A stretch of DNA of 10,485 bases from a bacterium (GTDB taxonomy: Bacteria; Bacteroidota; Bacteroidia; Cytophagales; Thermonemataceae). Within the stretch, counting starts at the first letter, position 1. Every line of letters starts with the position of its first letter. Below the pieces are notes generated by a model. That model had not been told where the DNA came from, did no database searches, and saw only the letters and a list, made by a program, of their open reading frames with translations. Positions 1-5,603 of this stretch are shown here, one piece after another. The translations under genes were made by a program, and so were the position numbers. The DNA lies in contig JANYGM010000231.1 of NCBI GenBank assembly GCA_025362415.1, positions 1-10,485 of the forward strand. The letters run 5' to 3'.

Positions 1-49
1 TAATAATGAAGAAATTATCATTGACCTTTTGCAAAAATATGCCAATTAA
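1..49 (+). CDS. Possible 3' end of an upstream gene (partial)
   Basis: The frame beginning at base 2 reads NNEEIIIDLLQKYAN and then TAA at 47-49. The peptide looks like an amphipathic C-terminal helix and is followed 69 bp later by hpt on the same strand, so a co-directional upstream gene running off the window edge is plausible. Only 15 codons are visible, so neither the family nor the reality of the gene can be established. The other plus frames hold a double stop at base 1 and a short ORF that overlaps hpt and looks like a shadow. Confidence 0.4.
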   Translation, partial: NNEEIIIDLLQKYAN

Positions 50-118
50 AACAAATGATAATCAAACAGTTATACTAATAATGAATAACAACAAGTTAAT
101 TTCTTCTCCTCCAAAAAA

Positions 119-652
119 ATGCAAATCAAAATTCACGACAAATACTTTGTTCCCTTCATTTCAGCAAAAGAAATAGACCTTGCAATATCCAAAATGGCAA
201 GCCAGATTATGGCAGACTTCCCTGATGAAATTCCTGTTTTCGTGGGGGTTTTGAATGGTGCTTTTATGGTCGTAGGTGATTTTATGAAACACTACAAAAA
301 TCCTTGTGAAGTATGTTTTATAAAAACTTCTTCCTATGAAGGAATGACCTCAACCAATGAAGTAAAGCACCTTATTGGCATCAACCAAGACCTAACAGGC
401 AGAACAGTGATTGTTATTGAAGATATTGTAGATACTGGAAATACTGTTTTTGAGCTTACTAACTCATTTGCAAGCTACAATGTCAAAGAATTACGCTTTG
501 CAACGCTGTTTTTTAAGCCCGAAGCCTATAAAAAAGACATCAAAATAGATTATATAGGTATAAATATCCCTAACAAATTTATTGTTGGTTTTGGCTTAGA
601 TTATGATAATTTGGGCAGAAATTTGCCAGAAGTTTATCAACTTTCGCAGTAG
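119..652 (+). CDS. hpt: Hypoxanthine phosphoribosyltransferase
   Basis: This cytosolic type I phosphoribosyltransferase (177 residues, normal length) salvages hypoxanthine, and usually guanine, by transferring the ribose-5-phosphate of PRPP to the base to give IMP or GMP. The PRPP-binding motif VIVIEDIVDTGNT lies at residues 97-109, with the acidic pair E101-D102. The early substrate loop is VGVLNGAFM (42-50), the flexible loop SSYEGMTSTNEV is at 71-82, and the family signature KFIVGFGLDYDNLGRNLPEVY is near the C-terminus (153-173), with a purine-contacting lysine expected at FFKPE (K133). The ATG at 119 is preceded by an A-run (CCAAAAAAATG) and no Shine-Dalgarno sequence, as is normal in Bacteroidota. 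No TAnnTTTG promoter is visible in the 118 bases upstream, so it may be co-transcribed with the gene before it. The hairpin at 806-846 probably ends its transcript. Confidence 0.95.
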   Translation: MQIKIHDKYFVPFISAKEIDLAISKMASQIMADFPDEIPVFVGVLNGAFMVVGDFMKHYKNPCEVCFIKTSSYEGMTSTNEVKHLIGINQDLTGRTVIVIEDIVDTGNTVFELTNSFASYNVKELRFATLFFKPEAYKKDIKIDYIGINIPNKFIVGFGLDYDNLGRNLPEVYQLSQ

Positions 653-655
653 TTA

Positions 656-783
656 GATAACGACATTGTTAATTTGTTATTTTTTTCGTAATCCTTGATA
701 AATCAAAGGGCTATAAAAACAATCATACTGTTATAAATATCTCGCTCCGCTGGAGCTGAATACAATTTATCAATGTCGTTATC
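656..783. repeat. 128-bp element bounded by an inverted repeat, with a GC-rich palindrome inside
   Basis: Bases 656-668 (GATAACGACATTG) are the exact reverse complement of 771-783. The match continues inward to 677/762 with two mismatches, giving arms of about 22 bp. Inside is the GC-rich palindrome GCTCC-GCT-GGAGC at 744-756. The element starts 3 bp after the hpt stop codon. No reading frame inside looks like a protein. A minus-strand ORF across 703-906 runs through this element, the terminator and the heptamer array and is best read as spurious. It resembles a MITE or a dispersed palindromic repeat, but no clear target-site duplication is visible and other copies cannot be checked here. Confidence 0.55.
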
Positions 784-805
784 CAAGTAAGTGGCTTTTA
801 ATATA

Positions 806-846
806 AAAATATCCCAAAATAGCAAAGTACCATTTTGGGATATTTT
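806..846 (+). terminator. Strong hairpin terminator between convergent hpt and rny
   Basis: A perfect 15-bp stem is formed by AAAATATCCCAAAAT (806-820) and ATTTTGGGATATTTT (832-846) around an 11-nt loop (821-831). The plus-strand exit continues with CTGTATTTTTC, a T-rich tail that fits intrinsic termination of the hpt transcript. The outer A/T pairs also give a U-rich end when read from the rny side, so it may act in both directions. Confidence 0.75.
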
Positions 847-858
847 CTGTATTTTTCG

Positions 859-886
859 TAATTCGTAATTGATAATTCGTAATTGG
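859..886. repeat. Heptamer array A (TAATTCG/TAATTGA), four units
   Basis: Four consecutive 7-mers, TAATTCG, TAATTGA, TAATTCG and TAATTGG, place AATT at 860, 867, 874 and 881, exactly 7 bp apart. The array lies between the hpt terminator and the rny stop codon (896-898), 9 bp from the latter. Confidence 0.8.
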
Positions 887-895
887 AAAAGGCTT

Positions 896-2515
896 TTATT
901 TCGCAAAACTTACGGCTCTCATTTCTCTGATAACAGTAACTTTTATTTGCCCTGGATATTGCATTTCAGTTTCTATTTTCTGTGCAATTTCAAATGAAAG
1001 CATACTTGCACGTTCATCTGTAATGTGTTCAGCATCAACAATAACACGAAGTTCTCTACCTGCTTGAATAGCATAACATTTCAAAACCCCACTAAAATTT
1101 GTTGCCAAACTTTCTAATTCTTTTAGTCGTTTGATGTAAGATTCTACCATTTCTCGTCTTGCACCTGGACGTGAGCCAGAAACGGCATCACAAACTTGAA
1201 TAATAGGCGACAAAATAGAAGTCATTTCTATCTCGTCGTGATGCGCACCAATAGCATTACAAACTTCTGGGTGTTCCTTGTATTTGAGTGCAAGTTCCAT
1301 ACCCAAAATAGCGTGAGGAAGTTCTGGTTGGTCTGGAACAACCTTTCCAATGTCGTGCAAAAGTCCTGCACGTTTAGCTAATTTTACATTTAAGCCCAAT
1401 TCTGCTGCTAAGATAGCACAAAGATTAGCTACTTCTCGTGAGTGTTGCAAAAGATTTTGACCATACGAAGACCTAAAACGCATACGTCCCACCAGTTTAA
1501 TAAGTTCTGGGTGCAGACCGTGAATACCCAAATCAATAGCTGTTCTTTCGCCTATTTCAATGATTTCGTCTTCTATTTGCTTTTGAGTTTTAGCTACAAT
1601 CTCTTCAATACGAGCAGGGTGAATACGTCCATCTTGTACCAAACGGTGCAAAGAAAGTCTAGCAATTTCACGTCTAACGGGGTCAAAACCAGAGATAATA
1701 ATAGCCTCTGGCGTATCATCAACAATGATTTCCACACCTGTTGCTTGTTCCAACGCCCTAATATTTCGTCCCTCACGACCAATAATTTTACCTTTTACCT
1801 CATCAGATTCAATATTAAAGATAGAAACACTATTTTCAATAGCGTGTTCTGTGGCAGTACGTTGCAAAGTTTCAATAACGAGTTTTTTGGCACGTTTAGT
1901 AACGGTGCTTTTAGCCTCTTCCATCATATCTTTGATGTAGTTGGCAGCACGAGTTTGGGCTTCTGCTTTTAGGTTTTCAACAAGTTCATTTTTTGCTTCT
2001 TCTGCAGAAAGCCCCGCAACTTTCTCCAAAGCCTCCAAATGTTGAGAATGAGCTTTCTCTAAATCCTGCTGTTTTTTGATAAAAATATCTTTTTGTGCTT
2101 GTGTCTGCTCCTCTGCTTGTGTGAGTTCAGTTTCACGTTTTTTGATTTGTTCTTGACTTTTATTGAGTAAAATTTCTTTTTGTTTTACCTTATTTTCGTT
2201 GGTAATGATAAGATTTTTCTTCTTATTTGCTTCATTTTCAAACTCAATTTTCTCTTGGTCAAGTTTAGTTTTGAGTTGCAAAAAGTTTTCTTTTGCAGAA
2301 AGTTCTTTTTCTTTTCTGATTGTTTCTGCTTTTAATTCTGCTTCTTTTTTAAGAATTTCCGCCTTTGCAGTAGCATCTTTGAGGATATTGTCGCCTCGTG
2401 ATTTTAGCTCCTCTTCTCTGGTAGAAAATATTTTGAGAAGTAAAAAACGCCCTATGGCAATTCCTGCTACAAGCGAGAAAATTGCGGTAATAATAATATA
2501 AATTTCTGTTCCCAT
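896..2515 (-). CDS. rny: Ribonuclease Y
   Basis: RNase Y is a membrane-anchored endoribonuclease that starts decay of many mRNAs. The 539-residue protein has the full family layout: one N-terminal transmembrane helix (about residues 5-28), a long charged coiled coil (about 32-205), a KH RNA-binding domain with the GxxG loop IIGREGRNIR (244-253), and an HD metal-phosphohydrolase domain. In the HD domain the expected metal ligands are visible: H358 (QHSREV), H387-D388 (GLLHDIGK), H425-H426 and D443 (QVCDAVSGSRPGARRE). The C-terminus PGQIKVTVIRE is typical. It is the last gene of the minus-strand run yebC, coiled-coil gene, zapA, rny, 139 bp after zapA. Translation starts at ATG 2515 with an AT-rich leader. 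Nothing is truncated or missing. Confidence 0.97.
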   Translation of the reverse strand: MGTEIYIIITAIFSLVAGIAIGRFLLLKIFSTREEELKSRGDNILKDATAKAEILKKEAELKAETIRKEKELSAKENFLQLKTKLDQEKIEFENEANKKKNLIITNENKVKQKEILLNKSQEQIKKRETELTQAEEQTQAQKDIFIKKQQDLEKAHSQHLEALEKVAGLSAEEAKNELVENLKAEAQTRAANYIKDMMEEAKSTVTKRAKKLVIETLQRTATEHAIENSVSIFNIESDEVKGKIIGREGRNIRALEQATGVEIIVDDTPEAIIISGFDPVRREIARLSLHRLVQDGRIHPARIEEIVAKTQKQIEDEIIEIGERTAIDLGIHGLHPELIKLVGRMRFRSSYGQNLLQHSREVANLCAILAAELGLNVKLAKRAGLLHDIGKVVPDQPELPHAILGMELALKYKEHPEVCNAIGAHHDEIEMTSILSPIIQVCDAVSGSRPGARREMVESYIKRLKELESLATNFSGVLKCYAIQAGRELRVIVDAEHITDERASMLSFEIAQKIETEMQYPGQIKVTVIREMRAVSFAK

Positions 2516-2586
2516 TTTATTATTTTGGTGATTTGTGTTATATATGAAATATTTTGCACACGCCCAAAAACGTACAAAGTTGAAAT

Positions 2587-2619
2587 AATTGTAATTTTAA
2601 TTCTAATTAAAAGAATTAC
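2587..2619. repeat. AT-rich dyad in the zapA-rny gap
   Basis: TTTTAATT (2595-2602) and AATTAAAA (2605-2612) are exact inverted copies, extended outward by GTAA (2591-2594) and TTAC (2616-2619) with a 3-nt bulge. AATT recurs at 2587, 2593, 2599 and 2605, a 6-bp spacing unlike the 7-bp spacing of the other gaps. It could be a weak hairpin in the zapA-rny transcript or a degenerate relative of the heptamer arrays. Confidence 0.4.
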
Positions 2620-2654
2620 AAACAACTTTTAGAGAATATAAAAACTAATTAAAC

Positions 2655-2945
2655 TTAAATAATTGTATCTATTGTATGATTGATATTACTGATTTTAGCA
2701 AGGAAAACCTTTTTTAGCTCTTCCATTTCTGTTTCTACTGCTAATTTGCTCATCATCAAGTCAATGGCAAGTATAGCAAGTAAATCTTGTTTATCTTGGA
2801 TATTGAATTCATTTTTATAGTCTTTGAGTTTTTCGTTGATAGCCTTTGCCACAATGCGTAATTTCTCCTCTTCCTGCATCTCTACTTGCATAGGGTACTC
2901 TCTATCAGCAATTTTAAGGTTTATGGAAAGAACTTGGTTATACAT
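2655..2945 (-). CDS. zapA: Cell division protein ZapA
   Basis: This 96-residue protein matches the ZapA family in length and layout. A short N-terminal beta-rich head (LSINLKIADREYPMQVEMQEEE, about 6-27) leads into a long helix with the family-like stretch EEKLRIVAKAINEKLKDY and then DLLAILAIDLMMSKLAVETEMEELKK. ZapA binds FtsZ and promotes its bundling at the division ring; this role is inferred from the family. The ATG at 2945 follows TTAAAAAA, an A-rich leader, and a heptamer array sits 6 bp upstream of it. Its neighbours, a coiled-coil gene upstream and rny downstream, are a gene order I recall from other Bacteroidota genomes, which supports the call. Confidence 0.88.
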   Translation of the reverse strand: MYNQVLSINLKIADREYPMQVEMQEEEKLRIVAKAINEKLKDYKNEFNIQDKQDLLAILAIDLMMSKLAVETEMEELKKVFLAKISNINHTIDTII

Positions 2946-2951
2946 TTTTTT

Positions 2952-2986
2952 AATTGTGAATTAGGAATTAGGAATTGTGAATTAAA
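2952..2986. repeat. Heptamer array B upstream of zapA, five units
   Basis: The units AATTGTG, AATTAGG, AATTAGG, AATTGTG and AATTAAA place AATT at 2952, 2959, 2966, 2973 and 2980. The array ends 6 bp before the zapA start on the minus strand, so it would lie in the leader of zapA or in the transcript joining it to the gene before. GAATTAGGAATT here is the reverse complement, with one mismatch, of the unit in array C, so the two could pair. Confidence 0.82.
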
Positions 2987-3046
2987 TACAATTCTAATTC
3001 TACTTTAAAATGATGGCTAATTTTGCTAAATATTTGAAATAGTAAT

Positions 3047-3116
3047 AATTACTAATTCATAATTACTAATTCATAATTACTAATTCATAATTACTAATTC
3101 ATAATTACTAATTCAA
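3047..3116. repeat. Heptamer array C, five 14-bp units (AATTACTAATTCAT)
   Basis: Four exact copies of AATTACTAATTCAT and a fifth ending in AA run without interruption. Each unit is two heptamers (AATTACT and AATTCAT), so AATT occurs ten times at exact 7-bp steps from 3047 to 3110. The array ends 5 bp from the stop codon of the 98-residue coiled-coil gene. About 60 bp of plain AT-rich sequence separates it from array B at the zapA end of the same gap. Confidence 0.92.
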
Positions 3117-3121
3117 AAAAA

Positions 3122-3418
3122 CTATTTACTCAAAAACGTGATACACTTTTCTGTTTCGTTGATATATTCGTCTAATTTATCTCTTAACTCTGCTGCTTCT
3201 TTGGCATCTGGTGCTATTTTTGCTACTATTTTACTGATTTTATACTGATTTTGAAAATTATTTATTTGTGCATTTTGTTTTTTGACAAATCCTTTTAATT
3301 CTGTATTCTCTTCCCTCACCATACCAAGTTCTACCTGTGAAAGGGCATATTTTTCTGAAAGCAACTGAATTTTTTGCTCCATAATCTCCAACAAACTATA
3401 AATATTGCCATTTTCCAT
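3122..3418 (-). CDS. Small coiled-coil protein encoded before zapA
   Basis: This 98-residue, highly charged protein has no signal peptide or membrane segment. The first 60 or so residues have heptad spacing typical of a coiled coil (LLEIMEQKIQLLSEKYALSQ, then VREENTELKGFVKKQNAQIN). A C-terminal helix follows, AELRDKLDEYINETEKCITFL (76-96). This C-terminal pattern is one I associate with the small conserved protein encoded before zapA in many Bacteroidota. Its position suggests a division role, perhaps analogous to the coiled-coil ZapB, but that is inference and no sequence homology to ZapB is claimed. The ATG at 3418 follows GAAATAAAAAA. The gaps on both sides, to yebC and to zapA, are filled by heptamer arrays. 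Confidence 0.8.
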   Translation of the reverse strand: MENGNIYSLLEIMEQKIQLLSEKYALSQVELGMVREENTELKGFVKKQNAQINNFQNQYKISKIVAKIAPDAKEAAELRDKLDEYINETEKCITFLSK

Positions 3419-3430
3419 ATTTTTTTATTT

Positions 3431-3572
3431 CAATTACGAAGGTCAATTACGAAGGTCAATTACGAATTATCAATTACGAATTATCAATTACGAATTATCA
3501 ATTACGAATTATCAATTACGAATTACGGAAAATGATGAATTTGTATTTTTCATAATTGATAATTCGTAATTG
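3431..3572. repeat. Heptamer array D with an inverted copy (CAATTACGAATTAT)
   Basis: Two 13-bp units CAATTACGAAGGT (3431-3456) are followed by four exact 14-bp units CAATTACGAATTAT and a fifth ending in AC (3457-3526). AATT occurs at exact 7-bp steps from 3458 to 3521. After a 34-bp spacer, 3553-3572 is the exact reverse complement of 3499-3518, a 20-bp stem. The array begins 12 bp from the start codon of the 98-residue gene, and the inverted copy ends 4 bp from the yebC stop codon. RNA running from yebC to the next gene would fold here. Confidence 0.93.
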
Positions 3573-3576
3573 ATTT

Positions 3577-4284
3577 TTATCTCATTGTATGAAAGACATT
3601 TTGTACGTCATCATCATCATTAAATTTGTCAATCAGTTTTTCTACTTCTGCCATTTGTTCTGGCGAGAGTTCTTTTGTGTCGTGTGGCAAACGCTCAAAT
3701 TCTGCTGATTTTATCTCACATTTTTTGTCTTCTAACGCTTTCTGGATTTTCCCAAAATCTTGAAAAGCACCATAAATCATTATTTCATCTTCATCAGCAA
3801 AAACTTCATCAGCTCCAAAATCTATCAAATCTAGTTCTAACTCTTCTGCATCAAAAGCTGCTTTAGCTATTTTAAAGACACATTTTCTTTCAAAAATAAA
3901 ATCTAGTGAGCCTGTTGTGCCAAGCGTACCACCTCCACGCATAAAGTAGCTACGTACATTCGCAACAGTACGAGTAGGGTTATCTGTGGCAGTTTCTATC
4001 AAAATAGCTATTCCGTGAGGTCCATAACCCTCATAAACGACTTCTTTATAATCTTCTTGCTCTTTTGAAGTAGCTTTTTTGATAGCTCTTTCTACGTTTT
4101 CTTTTGGCATATTTGCCGCTTTGGCATTATTGATAAGCGCACGCAAACGAGAATTTGTATCAGGATTGCCGCCGCCACTTTTGACTGCCATTACTATATC
4201 TTTGCCTATGCGAGTGAAAATTTTAGCCATTTGTCCCCAACGCTTAAATTTACGCTCTTTACGAAACTCAAATGCTCTTCCCAT
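3577..4284 (-). CDS. yebC: YebC/PmpR/TACO1 family protein
   Basis: The 235-residue length and the whole sequence fit the YebC family. Visible markers are the N-terminal MGRAFEFRKE followed by KRWGQMAKIFTRIGKDI, the glycine-rich SGGGNPDTNSRLRALINNAK (36-55), MPKENVERAIKKA (59-71), YEGYGPHGIAILIE (84-97), the core TDNPTRTVANVRSYF (100-114) with the GGG turn at 117-119, and the acidic tail DDDDVQNVFHTM. Members have been described as transcriptional regulators (PmpR) and, for the TACO1/YebC branch, as translation factors that help ribosomes through difficult stretches such as polyproline; the sequence alone does not decide between these. It is cytosolic. It may head the minus-strand run that continues to zapA and rny, with a possible TAnnTTTG element about 100 bp upstream (4381-4388). 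Confidence 0.93.
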   Translation of the reverse strand: MGRAFEFRKERKFKRWGQMAKIFTRIGKDIVMAVKSGGGNPDTNSRLRALINNAKAANMPKENVERAIKKATSKEQEDYKEVVYEGYGPHGIAILIETATDNPTRTVANVRSYFMRGGGTLGTTGSLDFIFERKCVFKIAKAAFDAEELELDLIDFGADEVFADEDEIMIYGAFQDFGKIQKALEDKKCEIKSAEFERLPHDTKELSPEQMAEVEKLIDKFNDDDDVQNVFHTMR

Positions 4285-4380
4285 TATATTTTGATGCTGT
4301 TTTTTAGCTTATTTTTATTTTTGATAATATTTTTTGATACTAATTTTGTAGATTTTAAGCATTAAAATTGCTTAATAACG

Positions 4381-4388
4381 CAAATATA
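4381..4388 (-). promoter_or_regulatory. Candidate -7 element for yebC
   Basis: On the minus strand this reads TATATTTG, matching the Bacteroidota -7 consensus TAnnTTTG. Transcription would start about 90 bases before the yebC ATG. No TTG-type -33 element is seen at the expected distance upstream, so support is partial. Confidence 0.35.
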
Positions 4389-4566
4389 CAAAAATAAATA
4401 AAAAATTAGTTGAAAATTAAGTTTTTATTCAGTTTTTGGAACTATTTTACTTTTATTTTGTATTATAAACGCCATAAATTAAGTAGGTTTCTCTAATTAG
4501 TTTATGTTATGCTAATGTCAAAAAAATATACAATCAACTGATTATAAGCATTTTGTATTCATTCAC

Positions 4567-4594
4567 AATTCACAATTAAAAATTCACAATTACT
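4567..4594. repeat. Heptamer array E (AATTCAC), four units
   Basis: AATT occurs at 4567, 4574, 4581 and 4588, with unit AATTCAC and one AATTAAA variant. The array ends 2 bp from the stop codon (4597-4599) of the Wzz-like gene. Confidence 0.8.
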
Positions 4595-4596
4595 TA

Positions 4597-5412
4597 CTAT
4601 TTATCTTTTAATTTTGCAAGCATTATCTTAATTTCTAAAATAACCACCAGCAACAACCAAGCAATAATCCCCAACGCAATACCTGCCAATAGCATTGTAG
4701 AGTGTTTGAAATTACTTGCTTTATCTGTATAAGCAAAACTACTTACTACATCAATATCTTCCTTTTCTTCTAAATATTGCTTAATGGCTGTTATTTCATT
4801 AGTTAAATCTAAACTTGTCCTATATAAATCACTCCCAGACATCAGCATACCAGATAATTTGCCTGTTTCTAACCTCTTTTTGAGCGTGTCCAAACGGCTT
4901 ATTTCTGCTTCTAACGTTGCTAATCTTGCTTTTTTGCGTTCCAAAGTCAATCCTTTTAGTTTGCTTGCATATTTACTATTTTGAAAGAAATCAACTAAAT
5001 TTTGTTGCATTTTGTCATTAAAAATAGCTTTACTTTCTGCATCAACACTCACCAGTACAGTAACACTATCCACTTGAGATTTTACGCTAATATCACTAAG
5101 ACTTTCTGCTTCTTTGAGTGTTATACCCAAAACTTTACTTACAAGCGTATCTCTATCACTTTTTATAGATGCTGTCAGAGGAAATGCAATAGAAGAAAGC
5201 TCGCCAGTTGTCAAAAAACGAGGTTTAATGACCATTACCCCTTTGTATATTGGTAAAACTACCGTAAAAGATAGTGTCATAGCCACTATTATTGAAATAA
5301 TCAAAAACAAAATAAGCCATTTTATACGTGTTTGAAGCGCATTTAATACACGTTTGAGTGTGCTTAATAAGTCTACCTCATCATTGAGGATTTCGTGTTG
5401 TTGGTTATCCAT
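4597..5412 (-). CDS. Wzz/chain-length-determinant-like membrane protein
   Basis: This 271-residue protein has the two-membrane-helix layout of polysaccharide co-polymerases. A short cytosolic N-terminus with DEVDLLSTLKRVLNAL (about 11-26) leads into TM1 (about 31-53). A roughly 185-residue periplasmic part is largely helical or coiled coil, notably LTLERKKARLATLEAEISRL (155-174), and is followed by TM2 (about 239-261) and a short basic tail. In this family such proteins govern the length of O-antigen or exopolysaccharide chains or support their export. There is no C-terminal tyrosine kinase domain, and the proline-rich motif usual near TM2 in classical Wzz is not obvious, so the family is assigned on topology and on context rather than on diagnostic residues. 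It is divergent from gmd, a sugar-nucleotide gene, which fits. A possible -7 element lies at 5453-5460. Confidence 0.7.
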   Translation of the reverse strand: MDNQQHEILNDEVDLLSTLKRVLNALQTRIKWLILFLIISIIVAMTLSFTVVLPIYKGVMVIKPRFLTTGELSSIAFPLTASIKSDRDTLVSKVLGITLKEAESLSDISVKSQVDSVTVLVSVDAESKAIFNDKMQQNLVDFFQNSKYASKLKGLTLERKKARLATLEAEISRLDTLKKRLETGKLSGMLMSGSDLYRTSLDLTNEITAIKQYLEEKEDIDVVSSFAYTDKASNFKHSTMLLAGIALGIIAWLLLVVILEIKIMLAKLKDK

Positions 5413-5452
5413 TAGTAAGTTTAAGGCAGGTTTTAAAAAATAATAACTTGGG

Positions 5453-5460
5453 CAAAATTA
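5453..5460 (-). promoter_or_regulatory. Candidate -7 element for the Wzz-like gene
   Basis: The minus strand reads TAATTTTG, followed by CCC, matching TAnnTTTG; initiation would fall about 35 bases before the ATG at 5412. It is one arm of an inverted repeat (5448-5460 with 5502-5514, 12 of 13 bases) whose other arm carries the matching element facing gmd. No -33 TTG is seen at standard spacing. Confidence 0.4.
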
Positions 5461-5501
5461 AGGTATTTTTTCTTAAAATTTTATTTTTTGTTAAAAAAAG
5501 C

Positions 5502-5509
5502 TAAATTTG
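5502..5509 (+). promoter_or_regulatory. Candidate -7 element for gmd
   Basis: The plus strand reads TAAATTTG, followed by CCC, matching TAnnTTTG. Transcription would start near 5516, giving a leader of about 88 bases. That leader contains a possible 9-bp hairpin (5537-5545 with 5582-5590) and heptamer array F. A TTG occurs upstream at 5488-5490, but the spacing of 11 bp is shorter than the usual 19 or so. Confidence 0.4.
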
Positions 5510-5571
5510 CCCAAAATTTATAATAATCTTATGCTGAATTGTGAAGAATACTGTACAAAAACAAATGTATT

Positions 5572-5599
5572 CAATTCATAATTCACAATTTACAATTTA
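5572..5599. repeat. Heptamer array F immediately upstream of gmd, four units
   Basis: CAATTCA, TAATTCA, CAATTTA and CAATTTA place AATT at 5573, 5580, 5587 and 5594. The array ends 4 bp before the gmd ATG, so it occupies the ribosome-landing region. Confidence 0.82.
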
Positions 5600-5603
5600 A
5601 AGA

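Larger units (their letters stand above)
4285..4596. other. 312-bp non-coding gap between the Wzz-like gene and yebC
   Basis: No convincing ORF is present. Near yebC there is a candidate -7 element (4381-4388) and a small hairpin, AAGCA (4357-4361) with TGCTT (4369-4373). The middle part (about 4390-4560) is AT-rich with no structure I can support. Heptamer array E (4567-4594) lies beside the stop codon of the Wzz-like gene. No intrinsic terminator of the usual GC-rich type is visible after the Wzz-like gene. Confidence 0.6.

Noticed and set aside
6..176. Plus-strand ORF starting at base 6
   Set aside because: About 56 codons overlapping the start of hpt in another frame, with no protein-like features; hpt is certain.
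703..906. 67-residue minus-strand ORF with RIINYELRK and LYSAPAERDIYN
   Set aside because: It is the translation of the 656-783 element, the terminator and heptamer array A. It overlaps the rny stop codon and has no protein-like features.
1442..1972. 176-residue plus-strand ORF inside rny
   Set aside because: Antisense shadow of the well-conserved KH and HD domains of RNase Y, with an S/N/F-rich composition typical of a reverse reading.
2946..3121. 6S RNA or another structured RNA next to zapA
   Set aside because: In Proteobacteria 6S RNA lies beside zapA, so I looked here, but the gap is mostly heptamer arrays and plain AT-rich DNA, with no long bulged hairpin. The zapA-rny gap (139 bp) is also too short for a typical 6S RNA.
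3431..3526. CRISPR array
   Set aside because: The 14-bp units are directly adjacent with no unique spacers, and no cas gene is present.
4341..4348. Plus-strand TAATTTTG as a promoter
   Set aside because: It points away from yebC and would run antisense through the Wzz-like gene; in such AT-rich DNA the motif can arise by chance.
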